Assembly (NCBI RefSeq): GCF_902686445.1
Contig: NC_062218.1
Coordinates: 10,267,015-10,331,014, forward strand
Origin: Sciurus carolinensis
Lineage: Eukaryota; Chordata; Mammalia; Rodentia; Sciuridae
Length of the DNA stretch: 64,000 nt
Reading direction: 5' to 3'
Both the position numbers and the translations under genes were made by a program. Shown piece by piece: positions 47,550 to 59,515 of this stretch. Below the pieces are notes generated by a model, which saw only the letters and a list, made by a program, of their open reading frames with translations, ran no database searches and was not told the DNA's origin. Within the stretch, counting starts at the first letter, position 1, and each line of letters starts with the position of its first letter.

Positions 47550-47923
47550 GAAGTTTAATTTGAAGTTCATTGGTCTGCAATTCTGCAGAGGAGACATTTC
47601 TCGTGAGGAAGCATGTTGCACTAAAACCAGTGTGCCTCTGACTGCATACATTCAAGAGAGCAGCATGAAGTCATGTGGTCCTTCACCTAGACTGTGTCCT
47701 CTGCAGCGTTCTGCTCACTCAAGTCGGCCTGCTTTCCTCTCTTTAAGGATGTGAACAGAGGCTCTGTGCCCCTTGCTGTAGAGAATGGGGTATTAGAAAC
47801 CATTCATATTTAAGTTATGTGAGAGGGAAAATATAATTTTCTTATTCACATTTTGATTTTGCAAATTAAAAAAATTATGTTGAATTGGGGAACACCCCTA
47901 TTTAATGTGAAATAAAAATACTT
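47550..47923 (+). other. Candidate terminal exon of a noncoding transcript
   Basis: A strong acceptor-like tract (CTTTTCTCCTTCTTCTCCACAG) ends at 47549. About 360 bases downstream there is an AATAAA at 47911-47916 followed by 12 A residues at 47924-47935. The layout fits a 3' terminal exon or the end of a retrocopied transcript. The signal-to-tail distance (about 8 bases) is short. No protein similarity is seen in the enclosed frame. Confidence 0.18.
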
Positions 47924-47935
47924 AAAAAAAAAAAA

Positions 47936-49497
47936 TACCAAGACTGTGATAGAAACTCGATTTCTCCGTTGTTAAAAACTTGGATTCTGGTTATTGGCCT
48001 TTGATGCAAATTGATTTGGAAGAGTTTTGCTGGGAAGAAGACAACACAGAGACTGACAATAAGATCAGTTTGGGGCGAACTGCTGTAGCCGTGATTACCG
48101 GGTGATGCAGGGATATCTGGCTGAATTGACAATAGAGTGGCCCCCACAAAAGATGGACTTCGTTTCTGAAAGTGCCTGGTAGTGAGCTGAGGCTGGAAGC
48201 GGAGAGGGGCACTGTGGAGGCACTCTGGAGTGATCTTATTTCAGAAGTCCTAGAAAATGACAGTTGGAGATCCTCTGCAGATGTGGGCATGTTGGGGCAC
48301 TCTGCATGCTACAAGTAATATGTGCTCCTTTTGTGCTAGGGCCTCAGTAGTTGACTGTCTTGGGGTTTAACCTGCTAACTGCTCTAAGAGATATGGCTGT
48401 GTCCCACAAGACTGTATGAAAACTGCATGGCCCACTGAGCTCTTTCCAATGTCCTCAGAGTACTCAGAACTTCAGCTATTGCCATATCTTGAGTTAAGCA
48501 AGCTGAGTGTGCTATGGAAGTTTCATGTGTTCACACATGGATCAATGTATAAGGAAAATGCTAGGAGAGAAGAAGAAGGCTGCATGGGTAGTGTGTATCA
48601 TGCACAATGCACGTTAGTAAATTTATGAGTATCTCTGCATGTAACTCAATACTGATTATCAGGAGAGTAAGAGAGACCAATGAACAAATAATGATTACAT
48701 CGATGTTAAAATATACACATTTTCTATTTTGTCATTTAAATATTAAAATGTTTAGTTTTATTCATAAATAATAAGTACTTGTGTGCCTGAAGTATTATTA
48801 CTAGTGGAGAGGTGGTCTAGAATAAAGTTAGAGCCATTTGCTATGTGATCAAATAATGGCTTAGCTCAATAGAAATGCTATAGAATTACTGCATCAGCAG
48901 TGGTAGTAAGAAGCAGCAAAATCACCGCAATACACTCATATAACAGTGTAAAGATTCTCAATGTATATACAACCAGGCATTTAATTTGTGTTACATAAAA
49001 TATTTCTAAATATCATTAAAACACATTAGAAGAAATTTTATACTTAAAGTGGTCCAGTTGTCTGCCCGTTCATTCTTCTTCATTTGTATCTCCAACAATC
49101 TTGCTTTCCAAACTCACTTTAAGTGGCAAAACAAGTTGGCATGTCTATTCAACTAAAGCAAAGGACAGAGAGATGGAGAGAAGGAGGACAGTACAATTCA
49201 GGAGGTGATGGACTTCAGTCAGGCTACCTGGGCTTTGAATTCATGGCCAGGTGGACCCTTCCGTGGACCCTTTATGCTGCTTAGCAAGTACTCCCACGTT
49301 CCATGCTGATTTCATTTATTCTCTTTCCACAAACCTCCAGGATTTGTTCACCCCATCCTCGTTTACTTCCCCTTCCATCATTCCCTCTTTCCCAGGTAAA
49401 TTGATGTTTTCAGAAAATGTGTTTCCTAGATGCCCACCACCACGATGCCCCGCCTCACCAACATCCACACGTCTTACCCGGGTGCTTGAGGCGCCAG
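47936..49497. other. Single-copy sequence
   Basis: No gene assigned. 48000-48300 carries overlapping minus frames of 81 and 99 codons without domains. From 49250 the base composition becomes GC-richer. Confidence 0.4.
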
Positions 49498-49529
49498 AGC
49501 TGCCCCTGGCCACAGCTGCCCCTGGCCAC
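49498..49529. repeat. Perfect 16-bp tandem duplication
   Basis: AGCTGCCCCTGGCCAC twice in tandem, followed by a partial third copy (AGCTGG). Confidence 0.93.
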
Positions 49530-49739
49530 AGCTGGCTGTGGTGCTTGTGAAAGGAGATGGTCCCCATGGAGGTGGTGTACCTGGAAGATCCACACTGGGT
49601 TTCAGGAAGAATGAGGCACTGACTGTATAATACCCCATTCAGTTTGTTGTATTGATTAAAAGTCCAAATTATAGCATTTTTGATATGTCAGGTTAAATAG
49701 CATATTAAATGAACTCCACTAGTTTTCTTTTGCTTCTTT

Positions 49740-49985
49740 CTTCTATTGATTCTTCTTAGTTATTCCATGATAATAGGATTCATTTTGACACAATTATAAA
49801 AGCATGAAATATAATTTGTCCTGATTCGTCCCCAGTACCGCCAGCCCTCCCCTCCCCCTCCTTTCCCCTGTTCCTTTCCCTCTACCTACTGAACTTTCTG
49901 CTACTCATGCATAGATTTCTTTTTCTCTTACATTAGTGTCTTGTGGATGTACACAAGAGTGAGTTTCACTGTGCTTTTTGTAACA
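49740..49985 (-). mobile_element. L1 3' UTR fragment
   Basis: TTATTCCATGATAATAGGATTC, TTTTGACACAATTATAAAAGC, the pyrimidine-rich CCAGCCCTCCCCTCCCCCTC block and GTCTTGTGGATGTACACAAG match the antisense of a sciurid-type L1 3' UTR like that at 34245. Confidence 0.7.
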
Positions 49986-51126
49986 TGGCTTTTAGAAGAT
50001 TTAAAATTCCCTAAGTTGCTCAGAAGATGAGTCAGCAGCGCTGTCAGAGTCCTCGGGACTTGTCTCCGCCTCTGCAGGAGACACCTGTGAGCCGTGAATG
50101 CTGCTCAGCGTCTCCCTGTTCCTCCACCAGCACCCCACTTCTGTGCTGCATCTCTTCGCATGGCAGGTGGGCGTGTCTGAATTCTCTCCTCTTTAAAAAG
50201 GCATCCACGTGACTCTTCTTCCCTTGCCAGCGGCACCCCCTTGTCCAGTCCGCTTGGAAACAGACACTTCAGGAGGGTGTCCCGCTCTCTCGGTGACTGC
50301 TTTCTTCTTTTCCATTCTTCTTATTCCCATTGCCTGTGGCTCTTGCCTCCTGCCTTCCACCCCTCGTTTCCCAACCAGGAAGCACCCCTGACAACAGCTG
50401 CTTTCCTGGTGCCCTGCTCACACTCAGCTGCTGCATCTCATGCTCAATCCACAGGCTCCCCCCTCTCCAGCTAGCGTCAGCCCCGGCATGATTAGCTCTG
50501 CTTGTGGACAGTCTCCTCACGGATCTCCATGGCTTTCCTCCGGCCTCCACGATCCCGATCCAGGCTCTGCTGCTCCTCCTGAGCCCTTGCATTTGACCTG
50601 TTCTGCTTCAGCCTTCTCTTGACATTTGTTCTCTTGGAGATTTCATGAAACCCCGAGAGCTCTCCACTTTTATCTTCAGCCAGACCTCGCAGAAGCTCTA
50701 GAATAATACATACAAGGGCCTTTGACATTCTTCTTTTACGTTTCTAATTAGTCCAACAAACCTGGCTTTCCCAAACTAATATTCTGACCTCCCTGATTCC
50801 AGAACTCTTTCTGCTGTAGTTTACTTCATCTCATGGATAGAAACACGCTTTGTGTTGCTGAGACTGAAAATCCTTGGGGATACATTTTTAAGATGATGGC
50901 CCTCACTCTGCATATTGTTCTGGGCTAAAATCTTATCTCCAATTTCAAAACACAATCAAATGCCAGCTACCCCCAGTTCTGTCACCTAGAACCTACGTCC
51001 ACCTTCAGAGACTCCAGCTCTTACTCAGCCCCTTCGCTGTGCTCTCTGTCCCAACCTTGCAGTGGGTTCGCAACACAGAAACAGAGTGGTCCTTTCTGAA
51101 CACTCCTCAGACCATGGCATCTTCTC
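49986..51126. other. GC-richer, pyrimidine-rich sequence
   Basis: About 1.1 kb clearly richer in C and T than the rest, with many short overlapping frames (60 to 107 codons). None shows a domain or a coherent splice pattern. It may be an old retroviral or transposon remnant or single-copy sequence. Confidence 0.35.
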
Positions 51127-51791
51127 CAGTAGTTTTCCCTAGTCTTGGGGAGTGTATTTCACAGCCCCCAGTGGATGCTAGAAACCACAGATAGTGGTGA
51201 AAATTCTCTATATACTATGTTTTCTCCTATATGATAGTGATGATGTTTCCTAGTGATAGAGTTTAGTTTATAAATCAGAAGAGTAAGAGAGCAACAACAA
51301 TGACTAAGAGTAAAGTAGAATAATTACAGCAATATAATGGAATCCAAGTTTTGGGAATGTAGTCTCTCTCTCCCTTTCTCCAAATGTCTTATTCTGCTGT
51401 ACTCAACTTTCTTTGGGAGAAGAGAAGTGAGATGCCTGGCCTCACACTAAGTGGGGTGAATATACAGGCATTGTAAACAGCACTGGTACCCCTGGGTGTT
51501 ACAGTGCTGTCATACCAGCACAGTTGGTGTGATAACCAAGACAGCTCCTCCACACCAGTAGGTGGGAGGCGCCAACGCAGGGCCAAGCTGGACCCGCCAA
51601 GGATTCACTACCCGGAGAGGATGGCGCAGGCTGGTGTGAGATTCCATTATGCTACTCAGCATGGCGTGCAATGAAAAGTTCTGAATTGTTTATTTATGGA
51701 GTTTTCCATTTAAGATTTTTGGACCATAATTTACCATAAGTAACTGGAACTTCAGGTAACTGAAACTCCGGATAAGGAGGGAGGGCTTACA
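51127..51791 (+). mobile_element. Tigger/MER44-like DNA transposon
   Basis: Non-autonomous cut-and-paste element of the Tc1-mariner/Tigger group. Landmarks in order: CAGTAGTTTTCCCTAGTCTT at the left end, CAGTGGATGCTAGAAACCAC, ACTATGTTTTCTCCTATATG, GTAAGAGAGCAACAACAATG, and at the right end GTAACTGAAACTCCGGATAAGG. The ends form a degraded terminal inverted repeat (CTTATCCG-type core). No transposase frame. Family name from memory is tentative; Tigger class is more secure. Confidence 0.7.
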
Positions 51792-52066
51792 CTCTTACAC
51801 TGAGTTAAAATCCCAAGTGCTCTCAGTGTGGGACTGTGAAGCCCCACAGTCTCCTCCCACCCCAGGATCTCTCCCAGCGTTGTCTCCCTGAATTTATTTC
51901 CTACTAACCTTTCTCCTAAGTTGACTGAAGCTATACTTAATTCTGTTCTGTTTCTTGGGGATTTAGCACACATATAATACACACACACAAAATGAAAAGT
52001 GTTTTAAAATTAGACTTTGATTGTTTTCTCTGAAACATTTGTCCTCTGGGCTAAGACATAAGGAGA

Positions 52067-52114
52067 TCTATCTATCTATCTATCTATCTATCTATATAAT
52101 CTCTATATATATAT
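52067..52114. repeat. (TCTA)n/(TA)n microsatellite
   Basis: Seven to eight TCTA units followed by a TATA tract. Confidence 0.95.
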
Positions 52115-52140
52115 TTCCTTGTTGGTGGACATTTGTTTTG

Positions 52141-52230
52141 TTCATTTATTTATATGCAGTGCTAAGAGTCAAACCCTAACCCTCACAAATGCTAGGCAAG
52201 TGTTCCACCACTGAGCCACAATCCCAGCCC
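52141..52230 (-). mobile_element. ID SINE
   Basis: Minus-strand body GGCTGGGATTGTGGCTCAGT, GGAACACTTGCCTAGC, GGTTAGGGTTTGACTC. Tail at the left is diverged. Confidence 0.88.
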
Positions 52231-53771
52231 AGGATATGATTGTTTTTACTCAAATCTTTACTCATGGCAACTTCCTGATGAGACTACTAGGCAAATTAAC
52301 CATTCTGAGGGTTATGCCTCACGTCTTTCTAATAAACTATGCTTTCATTAAAAAATGAAAAACTTGATCTTTGGAAATCCAAATATGTGCACTAGATCAT
52401 TTACAGTCATCAATCATTTATTCATTCCCCACGTCTCTGCTATTAGTGACAATATTTTCTTTTTGCTTGACTGCCAACATTCCTCTAGGAAGTTAGAATA
52501 AATAAAATCTTTTTGGTTATGGGGTTTCTTTGAATTTCTCAGGAAAAAACCCAAAGAATGGGAAAAAAGGCAAAAGAAATATTGGGGATTTTATTAATAA
52601 TGGCGTGTGAAGAGAGAATGAAGATTGATTACGCTATAGGAAGGTTTCTATTGGATTTTGTGTTTTCTTTGTTCCCTGAAATGCCAGAAGCAAAACCTGT
52701 CTGTCCCTGGTGGATGTCGCACTGGAAGCCAAACTGCAGAAAGTCCTCAAAACACAGACCCTGGCTGAAATCACAGGATTTTATTTTCCTGTTAATTTTA
52801 AAGAAAATGTATGTTTCTGAATATAGTTTTGTTAATGTTTTTTAAGGAGTTCTCATTCCCAACAGGTTAAATTCACTTAAAAAATGAAATGAAAAGAAAA
52901 CCTGTATCAGGAAGCACTGCTCTCCTTATTTGTGACTAGCAAAAATAACCTGTAGGACATTTGTTTCCTCAGTTGGGGCCCACTAGAACCCATAAATAAT
53001 ACTAATAACTTGCCTTTTTCCTTTCTTTTTATCCCATTGATTTTAATTAAGAAATTTTTATGTCCTGTAGTATGTATTGTTGGTTTGCTTTTAAAATAAT
53101 TTTCTCTCTTCTTCTAAGTCTGTAGCAGAAGTAGTAGAAGTTAATTATGGATCATGCAGTGATTTTCTTGAACCTTTGCCAGGATAAGTGTAATTTTTAT
53201 GTAATTCCATTAAACTCAATTGTACTAGTCACACTGGGATCTGCAGGAGCCCAGGATATTTGATCAGATCAAACACTAAATCAAAGCCAGGTTCTCAAAA
53301 TTCTCTAACACTAAATACTATCAGCTGACTTTTTGGAAAACTAATTACTTTTTGAAAAAACTGACTTGATCAGCTCTTACTCTACCAGAGAAATTTTTAA
53401 GAACCATGGAATGGTAGACTTAGCATTTTCTATCTCATTTGATCTTATCTGTTGGTGATCTGAATTTTTCCAGGAAAGGCTTCTAGCACCTTCCCTCACA
53501 TCAGTATATTCTTTAGTTGTAGGGTACTTTTCATTCAATTTAGAGAACTATGTGAATATACAGACTAGGATTTCATTTATACTCTGACCATAGTATGTCT
53601 TTCTTGGATTGCTAAATGAAGTATGTCTGTACATAATAATTTACATTCTTGCGTTTGCTCCAGGAAAATCTGCACCAATTTTGAAATGGATTATCTTTAA
53701 ATCTATATAACAATACTGACACTATAGATATAATAATTAAAACTAATTGTAGCCTCAACACAATTTCTCTT
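52231..53771. other. AT-rich single-copy sequence
   Basis: No gene recognised. The 95-codon plus frame at 52558-52845 (starting MGKKAKEILGILLIMACEER) has no recognisable domain, and its flanks show no splice sites I would trust. Confidence 0.4.
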
Positions 53772-53842
53772 AAAAAATACATTCTACTCTCATGTATAAC
53801 CAATTAGAATAAATAAAAAATAATTAAAAATTGATAAAAAAG
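53772..53842 (+). mobile_element. L1 extreme 3' end
   Basis: ATACATTCTACTCTCATGTA, TAACCAATTAGAATAAATAA and an A-rich tail match the terminal bases of a sciurid L1 3' UTR on the plus strand. Upstream the match is lost. Confidence 0.55.
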
Positions 53843-55831
53843 GTTGTTACAAATTATGGCATATTTAATTAAAATGTAACTCATAAAACAATCCCACAAC
53901 TTTGGAAAACAGAAACTCTATCTCAGGAAGTTCAAGATCCAGTTTAGAATGTCAACTCATCACATTACACATTATTTAAAAGATATTACCCCTCAATATT
54001 AAACACAATTAAGTTTTCATACCTAGGATTACCTAAAGTCTCAGTGCAGTAGAACTGTTTGCTAACTTTTAGATACCTTACTCACCTTTCTGAGACTTTA
54101 ATATTATTGGTTCTGACAAGTCTAAATTGTAAAAATAAAACAAAAAATGTTTGGTCACAAATGCTTAAAATAAAATAAAATAAATGATACCCTCAAATCT
54201 CATAAAGCATCCATTAGTTGCAAAGCAAATACTAAAGTTCATTTTCAGAGAGAATTTAGGGGGAAAAACTATATAGTGATTTTATCACCAGCTTTTTCTG
54301 TTTCTACAGAAAAAAAATATGTTCTATATTCAGGTGCTAAAAGTAAATATTCTGAAAATAATCAAACATATTTTTTACTTTTGTTTGATGTTAATTTTAA
54401 AACTGATGTTACAACTTTATTTCCTATTACATATAACTGATAAGAGTATTGCTTAGTTAAAAGTCAAGCGATTTCTAAATTATTTGTATAACTGTCTAGT
54501 TTTTCACTATTTAAGCTCACAGTTTGTCAGATATGGTTGCAGTCATAAAAAGAAGTGAAATCTAAAAGTAAAGTCTAAATATAAACACTCAAGGTTTATA
54601 TTTTGTTTTTGGAAAATTTACTGTTCTGTTTTTAGGATGTGTTATCATTGCTTCCAGAAAATGTGTCCCTGAAAAACAAAACCTTATCCTGCTAGGTTTA
54701 GTGCCAGAGCCAGTCATTAACTTTCGATGTAAATGATTGACTGCTGAAGGTTACACAGGAGCAGTTACCAGGCAGATTCATGCTACCACCGTCACCCAGG
54801 GAAGTGGGGCTGTTGTGACTCTTGAAACAGAGCATTACTGACTGAAGCAAACAATCTGCCTGAGTTGGTCAAGAAGTTGCTTTCTCCCACAGAAGTTGAA
54901 ATCTCAAGGTTGTTAAGTGACGGTATCACTGGGAATCAACTCTTCTAGAATCAAGGCATTTTGAGTTGAGAGAATGCTAACAAAAATGTCCATACGTCTT
55001 CAGGACAACCTAGATTTCTACATTTAATTTTATTCATTCGTGTGGGATGAGCTTAAAAAGTCTAGTATTTGGTTAAATTTTATTTTGTTGACATATTCAT
55101 CTTCCAATGCAACATTTTTAAAGCTAAATTAGTAATTTCAATAAGATTTAAAACCTAAGCCAAATACTGTATCCAAAGTGAACATACTTCTGGTTCCATG
55201 TATTACGATGGTCTTTTTCTTATAATAATTTCTTTAAATGGTGCCTTCAAACAAGCGGCGTCAGTTTCCTTGTCAGCCGTGTCTCTATGTTTGCTCCTGT
55301 GGTATGGGTTTCAGACTAGCAGACCTGTGCAAAACCGTCATTCTCATCTGGCCTGCATCAAGACTGTTTTGTTTTAAATGTCTTTGGATTTTGACTTCTT
55401 TCTTTACTAGGAAGCTATTTAAACTAACTTTCCACTTAAAAAAATATACTCTTTTATATATGAACACATATTTGTATCGGAGTGTATATATAACATGGTC
55501 ATACAAATAGCATATATTAGTGAATATATGTATGAATAAATATATAATCAGATAAGAAAAGCTTGTAAAATCTCAGCAGTTTCTTAACTCTGTGTCTATG
55601 GTAGCCCTTTATTCTGTCTAATCTAAAGTTATTGTTATATTCCAAAGGTGTTAGGTTTTAATTTCACAGTGAAATGAGTTCACAGGTATAGTCCCCTTGA
55701 TGACTGGCGGCCACAGATCACCCTCAGAACCTGGAGGCCACCAGCTTTCCTTCTCAGGCTTGTTTCTACCCCGTCCTCCCGTCTTCAAAGCAGGAATGTA
55801 GAGTCCTTCTTACAATTTGCATTTCTCTGAC
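53843..55831. other. AT-rich, with a complex block at 54640-54960
   Basis: No gene recognised. 54640-54960 has even base use and high complexity (GGTTACACAGGAGCAGTTACC, CATGCTACCACCGTCACCC) and could be conserved noncoding DNA. 55690-55830 resembles part of an old repeat that continues past the following ID. Confidence 0.35.
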
Positions 55832-55912
55832 CTTTTTGTGGTCCCAGGTATCAAACCAGGGCCTCGGCAGCCTAGGCAAGGGCTCAGCCACTGACTTACA
55901 TCATAGCCCCTT
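55832..55912 (-). mobile_element. ID SINE, diverged
   Basis: Minus strand GGGGCTATGATGTAAGTCAG, GTGGCTGAGCCCTTGCCTAG, GGCCCTGGTTTGATACCTGG. It interrupts a sequence that reads CTCTGACCTTTTT on the left and TTGACTTCTTTTC on the right. Confidence 0.8.
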
Positions 55913-57539
55913 TGACTTCTTTTCTTTTGTCTTCTTTTACACCTGACAAGAGAAGCTTTCCACTGTCAAGAGCTGTCTGACTGAGCCAGGTCACCTCCAT
56001 GTCTCGACCGACTGGGGCTTTACACACGCAAGATCCCTTCACAGTGTTACAAGATTAGGATGTCAACTCATCACAAAGAATTTTTAGAAATCTGCCTCAT
56101 ACACAAATAAAATCTGTAAGTTATTTAGCAGTAGTGTACATTATTATCAGTTTGGGTAACTGTATCACAGTCATGCAGAGACAGTCTTCAGGGACACTTT
56201 TGCACATTTTCTGAAAGTCTGACATTTTTTCAATTCAAACAGTTAATAACTATAAATAGCCTGAATATAAGTTATTAGGAATAGTAATAAGGAAGCCATC
56301 AGAAAGAATTTGAGAATTCATGACATAGAATTTCTGGGAACAAGAACTTGAGAACATGGGAAATAAATGGTCAGTGGACCACTGAAGTTCCTCTGGGCTC
56401 TGTTCTGCTTCCTTTCCAGGCCTGCCCACCTGAGTGATAACCAGAGGTGCTCATCTTCCTGAATTTTGTGGTTAATGATTTCTTTGTTTCTTCATAGCTT
56501 TAAAAGCATGTATAAGCTTATAGCAGAAAAATGATATTTCTAACAAATGGAGTCAGTCGGTCATGGTCCTTGGCCACTGGTGTTTGTTTCTCTCAACAGT
56601 ATGATTCTGTCATAATGTCAATGCAGTTTCTTCGTTTCCATGATGTACAGCATTTCTCAGTGAGTGCACCACACAGGTTACCCACTCTCCGCCCAGTTAA
56701 CATGTGCCTGGTTCCTAGTTTTTGCTTCTGTTGTCTCGTCTCTCAGGAGTAATTTTCTATGAATATGCTTGTCGTGCTACTTGCAGAATGTCTGCAGGCC
56801 CAAAGTTTAGGTCACTGACCAGGAGTGCACCGCAGGCCCTTGGTTGATCAGTCTTCCTCTTTACTGACTTCAGAAGACTTCTCACCGCCACCTCCCAGTG
56901 TTTGGGAGCTCCCATCTTAAATCACCTCAGCCTGTGCCAAAGAACTTTAGAACTGCCAGTGAATTTAAAGCGTGTGCTCTTACTGCCAATACGGTTCAGG
57001 GGCATGTCCCACTTTATTAGCCATTCATGAATGTTCTTCTGTAAATTGCATGTGTGTGTATGAGACTGTTTTCTTAGTTTGCTGGTTACTCTTTGGTTTT
57101 CGGGGGTTCAATGCATTATTTTCCTGTAATATCTACCTTATATATCATTTTGCAGTATATGACATTTCTTTTTATATTATTTGTGGTGACTTCTGATGAA
57201 AACTATTCTTCATTTTAACAAAATAAAATATATTGAACTACAAAAATGGTGTAAGCCTCATCTTCAAAGATAATACAAAGCTGTCTACATATGGAACAGA
57301 AGTTACATTGAAGGATGGGGTACATAACATACTTTGACTGCCGTGTTGAAGAGCAAATCATAAAAGGAGTAACATAATAAATTGCATAAAAAAGACATAT
57401 AGGATTTGATTGAGGATTTCATTTTTATTGGTTTAAAATGCTTTCTAAGACTCTTATATTAGTGTTTGCCCTAAATTTTAATATTCTTGCTCAACTTAGA
57501 AATGTCTACCTTACCTCTCTACCCATTTATAAACATCTA
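55913..57539. other. Single-copy sequence
   Basis: No gene recognised. Open frames of 73 to 74 codons at 56531 and 56972 are without domains. Confidence 0.4.
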
Positions 57540-57660
57540 TATTTTTATTTTTATTATTTATCTTTTTAAAATATTTTCACTTGCTGTAATTCATTGTACA
57601 TGACAGTAGATATACGTTTTAAATGGATTTAATTTGCTTTTTAATGAAGTACAGCATTTG
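57540..57660 (-). mobile_element. Possible L1 3' end
   Basis: T-rich left edge then TGTAATTCATTGTACATGACAG and TAGATATACGTTTTAAATGG resemble the antisense of an L1 3' end as at 9745. Weak. Confidence 0.35.
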
Positions 57661-59117
57661 ATACACATTTATGTTGAAGGTATTCCTATGAAGCACCTAC
57701 AACCTTTAAATCTTCTGAAAACTGGATATTTCTGTTTTTAAAATATAGTTCCAAATAGACAATAATTTATTCTAAGAAATTTGACAATACTATTATTTTT
57801 TCTTATTCAAGACACTGTTTACAACACAAGTGCTTAATTGTAATCCATATTTATTTCTATCTTTCAACATTGCAATAGTTATTTGTTAAATTTAGTCAAC
57901 TAAATTTATCTGTGCTTTTTAAATATTACTTTATTTGTCCCTTTAGTAATTTATCACGTTTCTTAAGGTATAGTTTATTGGTGTTTTTCCTATTTACTAA
58001 TTTTCTCAACAGCTTTTTCTAACATCGCTAATCCTATCCATTAAAATTGAAAATTTCAAATATTATAATTTGTTTCTCTATAATTTTATAAAAACTCAAT
58101 TATTCAAATACATTTAGCATTTATATTTTTATTTTCCTACTCATGCTTTGAGTTCCCATTTTCTTTTCTTTATTATTCTATGGATGCTTATTTGGGTAAT
58201 ATTTTATTCCTAACTTTGAGGTTGTTCATGAAGGAAACTTTGATTTGGCATCCAATGTTAAAGAGGGTTCTTTAACTTCTGAGACATGGCTAAAAAGAAT
58301 AAATTTAGAAAATTCTTTGAGGGTCACTGTCAGCTTTATCCTGTTTTTTTTTTTTTTTCTTCTTGATTTATTATCCTCTCTGTTACGTATTTACTTATAT
58401 ATTTTATTGGTAGTTCCAGTATTGAAATTTTTAAATTTTAAATTTATACTTGAAATTTTGTAAACATCTATTTTTTCCTGAATTTCTGGTTATGTTTTTA
58501 ACCAAAAACAACACAATTTGCACATACAGGAAACAGACTCATGAATCACATAATCACATAATATTACATCCTAAGTTTTCTACTATCAGGTATTACAAAA
58601 AAATCTTTGTTCATTTCAGAGCTTCTTTCAACAAAGCAGTTGCCCATGAACCAAGTAGCAGAATGACCTGACCAACTTCCTTTTACAATAGTTTTCTCCA
58701 AAGTACAATAGGTACACTCTTTATGGGGACTTCCAAAATTATAAGTTAAAGCATAATAACAAAGATGTAATTTCAAATGTACATAATCTTAAACAAAAAT
58801 ATATTGTATAAAAATAATGGAAAGAGAAAACTGTCCTACATCCCCTAGCAGACACCTTATTAAAATATTGCAACACAGGAACTGCTCTAAGAGAGGGGTT
58901 TTGTGCAAGAAGAAGTATGAGGATTTTATAGGATAGTCTGAGGAATACAGCCAATGTTAATGTTTGTCCTAAGAATTTCTCATTGCTTGAATTCTTGGAA
59001 GCTGTGGGGAAACTTGGGTTGCCACAGATAGGAGACAGAATGCATGGGGCAGCAGACAGGAGTCACGGGTGTCTTAACCATTCACTGATTAGGCTGTCTG
59101 TGTTTAGCCAGATGGGC
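57661..59117. other. Very AT-rich sequence
   Basis: No gene or confident repeat. Contains a T14-16 run near 58345. Confidence 0.45.
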
Positions 59118-59515
59118 TTACTATGGTTTGGATGTGAGGTGTCTTCTGCTGAGAAGCTCGAGTTTTAGGCAATGCAGGATGCTCAGAGGTGAAAAGATTA
59201 GACTGTGAGAGCTGAAACCTCATCAGTGGATGAACCCATCCATAGCTGAATGGACTACTAGGAGCGGGTGGAAACTGTAGCGGGATGTGGTTGGAGGAAG
59301 CAGGGCATTAGGGACTGGGGACATGCCCTTGGAGATTCTATTTTGTCCTGGGCTCCTTCACTCACTCACCCTTTGCTCCTCACTTCCTAGCTGCCATGAA
59401 TCCAGCATATTTCCTCACCACACTCTTCTGCCCTGTCTCACCTCAGGCCCAGAGTAATGGAGTCAGTCGATCATGAACTGAACCTGTGAAACTGTTCACC
59501 AAAATATATTTTTCC
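59118..59515 (+). mobile_element. MaLR-like solo LTR, left part (split by L1)
   Basis: TTACTATGGTTTGGATGTGAGGTGTC-type start, CAGGGCATTAGGGACTGGGG, CTAGCTGCCATGAATCC, CTCACCTCAGGCCCAGAGTAATGG and TGAACTGAACCTGTGAAAC. The rest of the LTR lies after the L1, at 60512-60566 (ACCTTTGTCAGGTATTTTGGTCACAG). Confidence 0.75.
59501..59515. repeat. Left TSD of the inverted L1
   Basis: AAAATATATTTTTCC, repeated exactly at 60497-60511. Confidence 0.92.

Noticed and set aside
47407..47754. 115-codon plus frame
   Set aside because: Begins in GT-rich low-complexity sequence and crosses the strong acceptor-like site; no domain seen.
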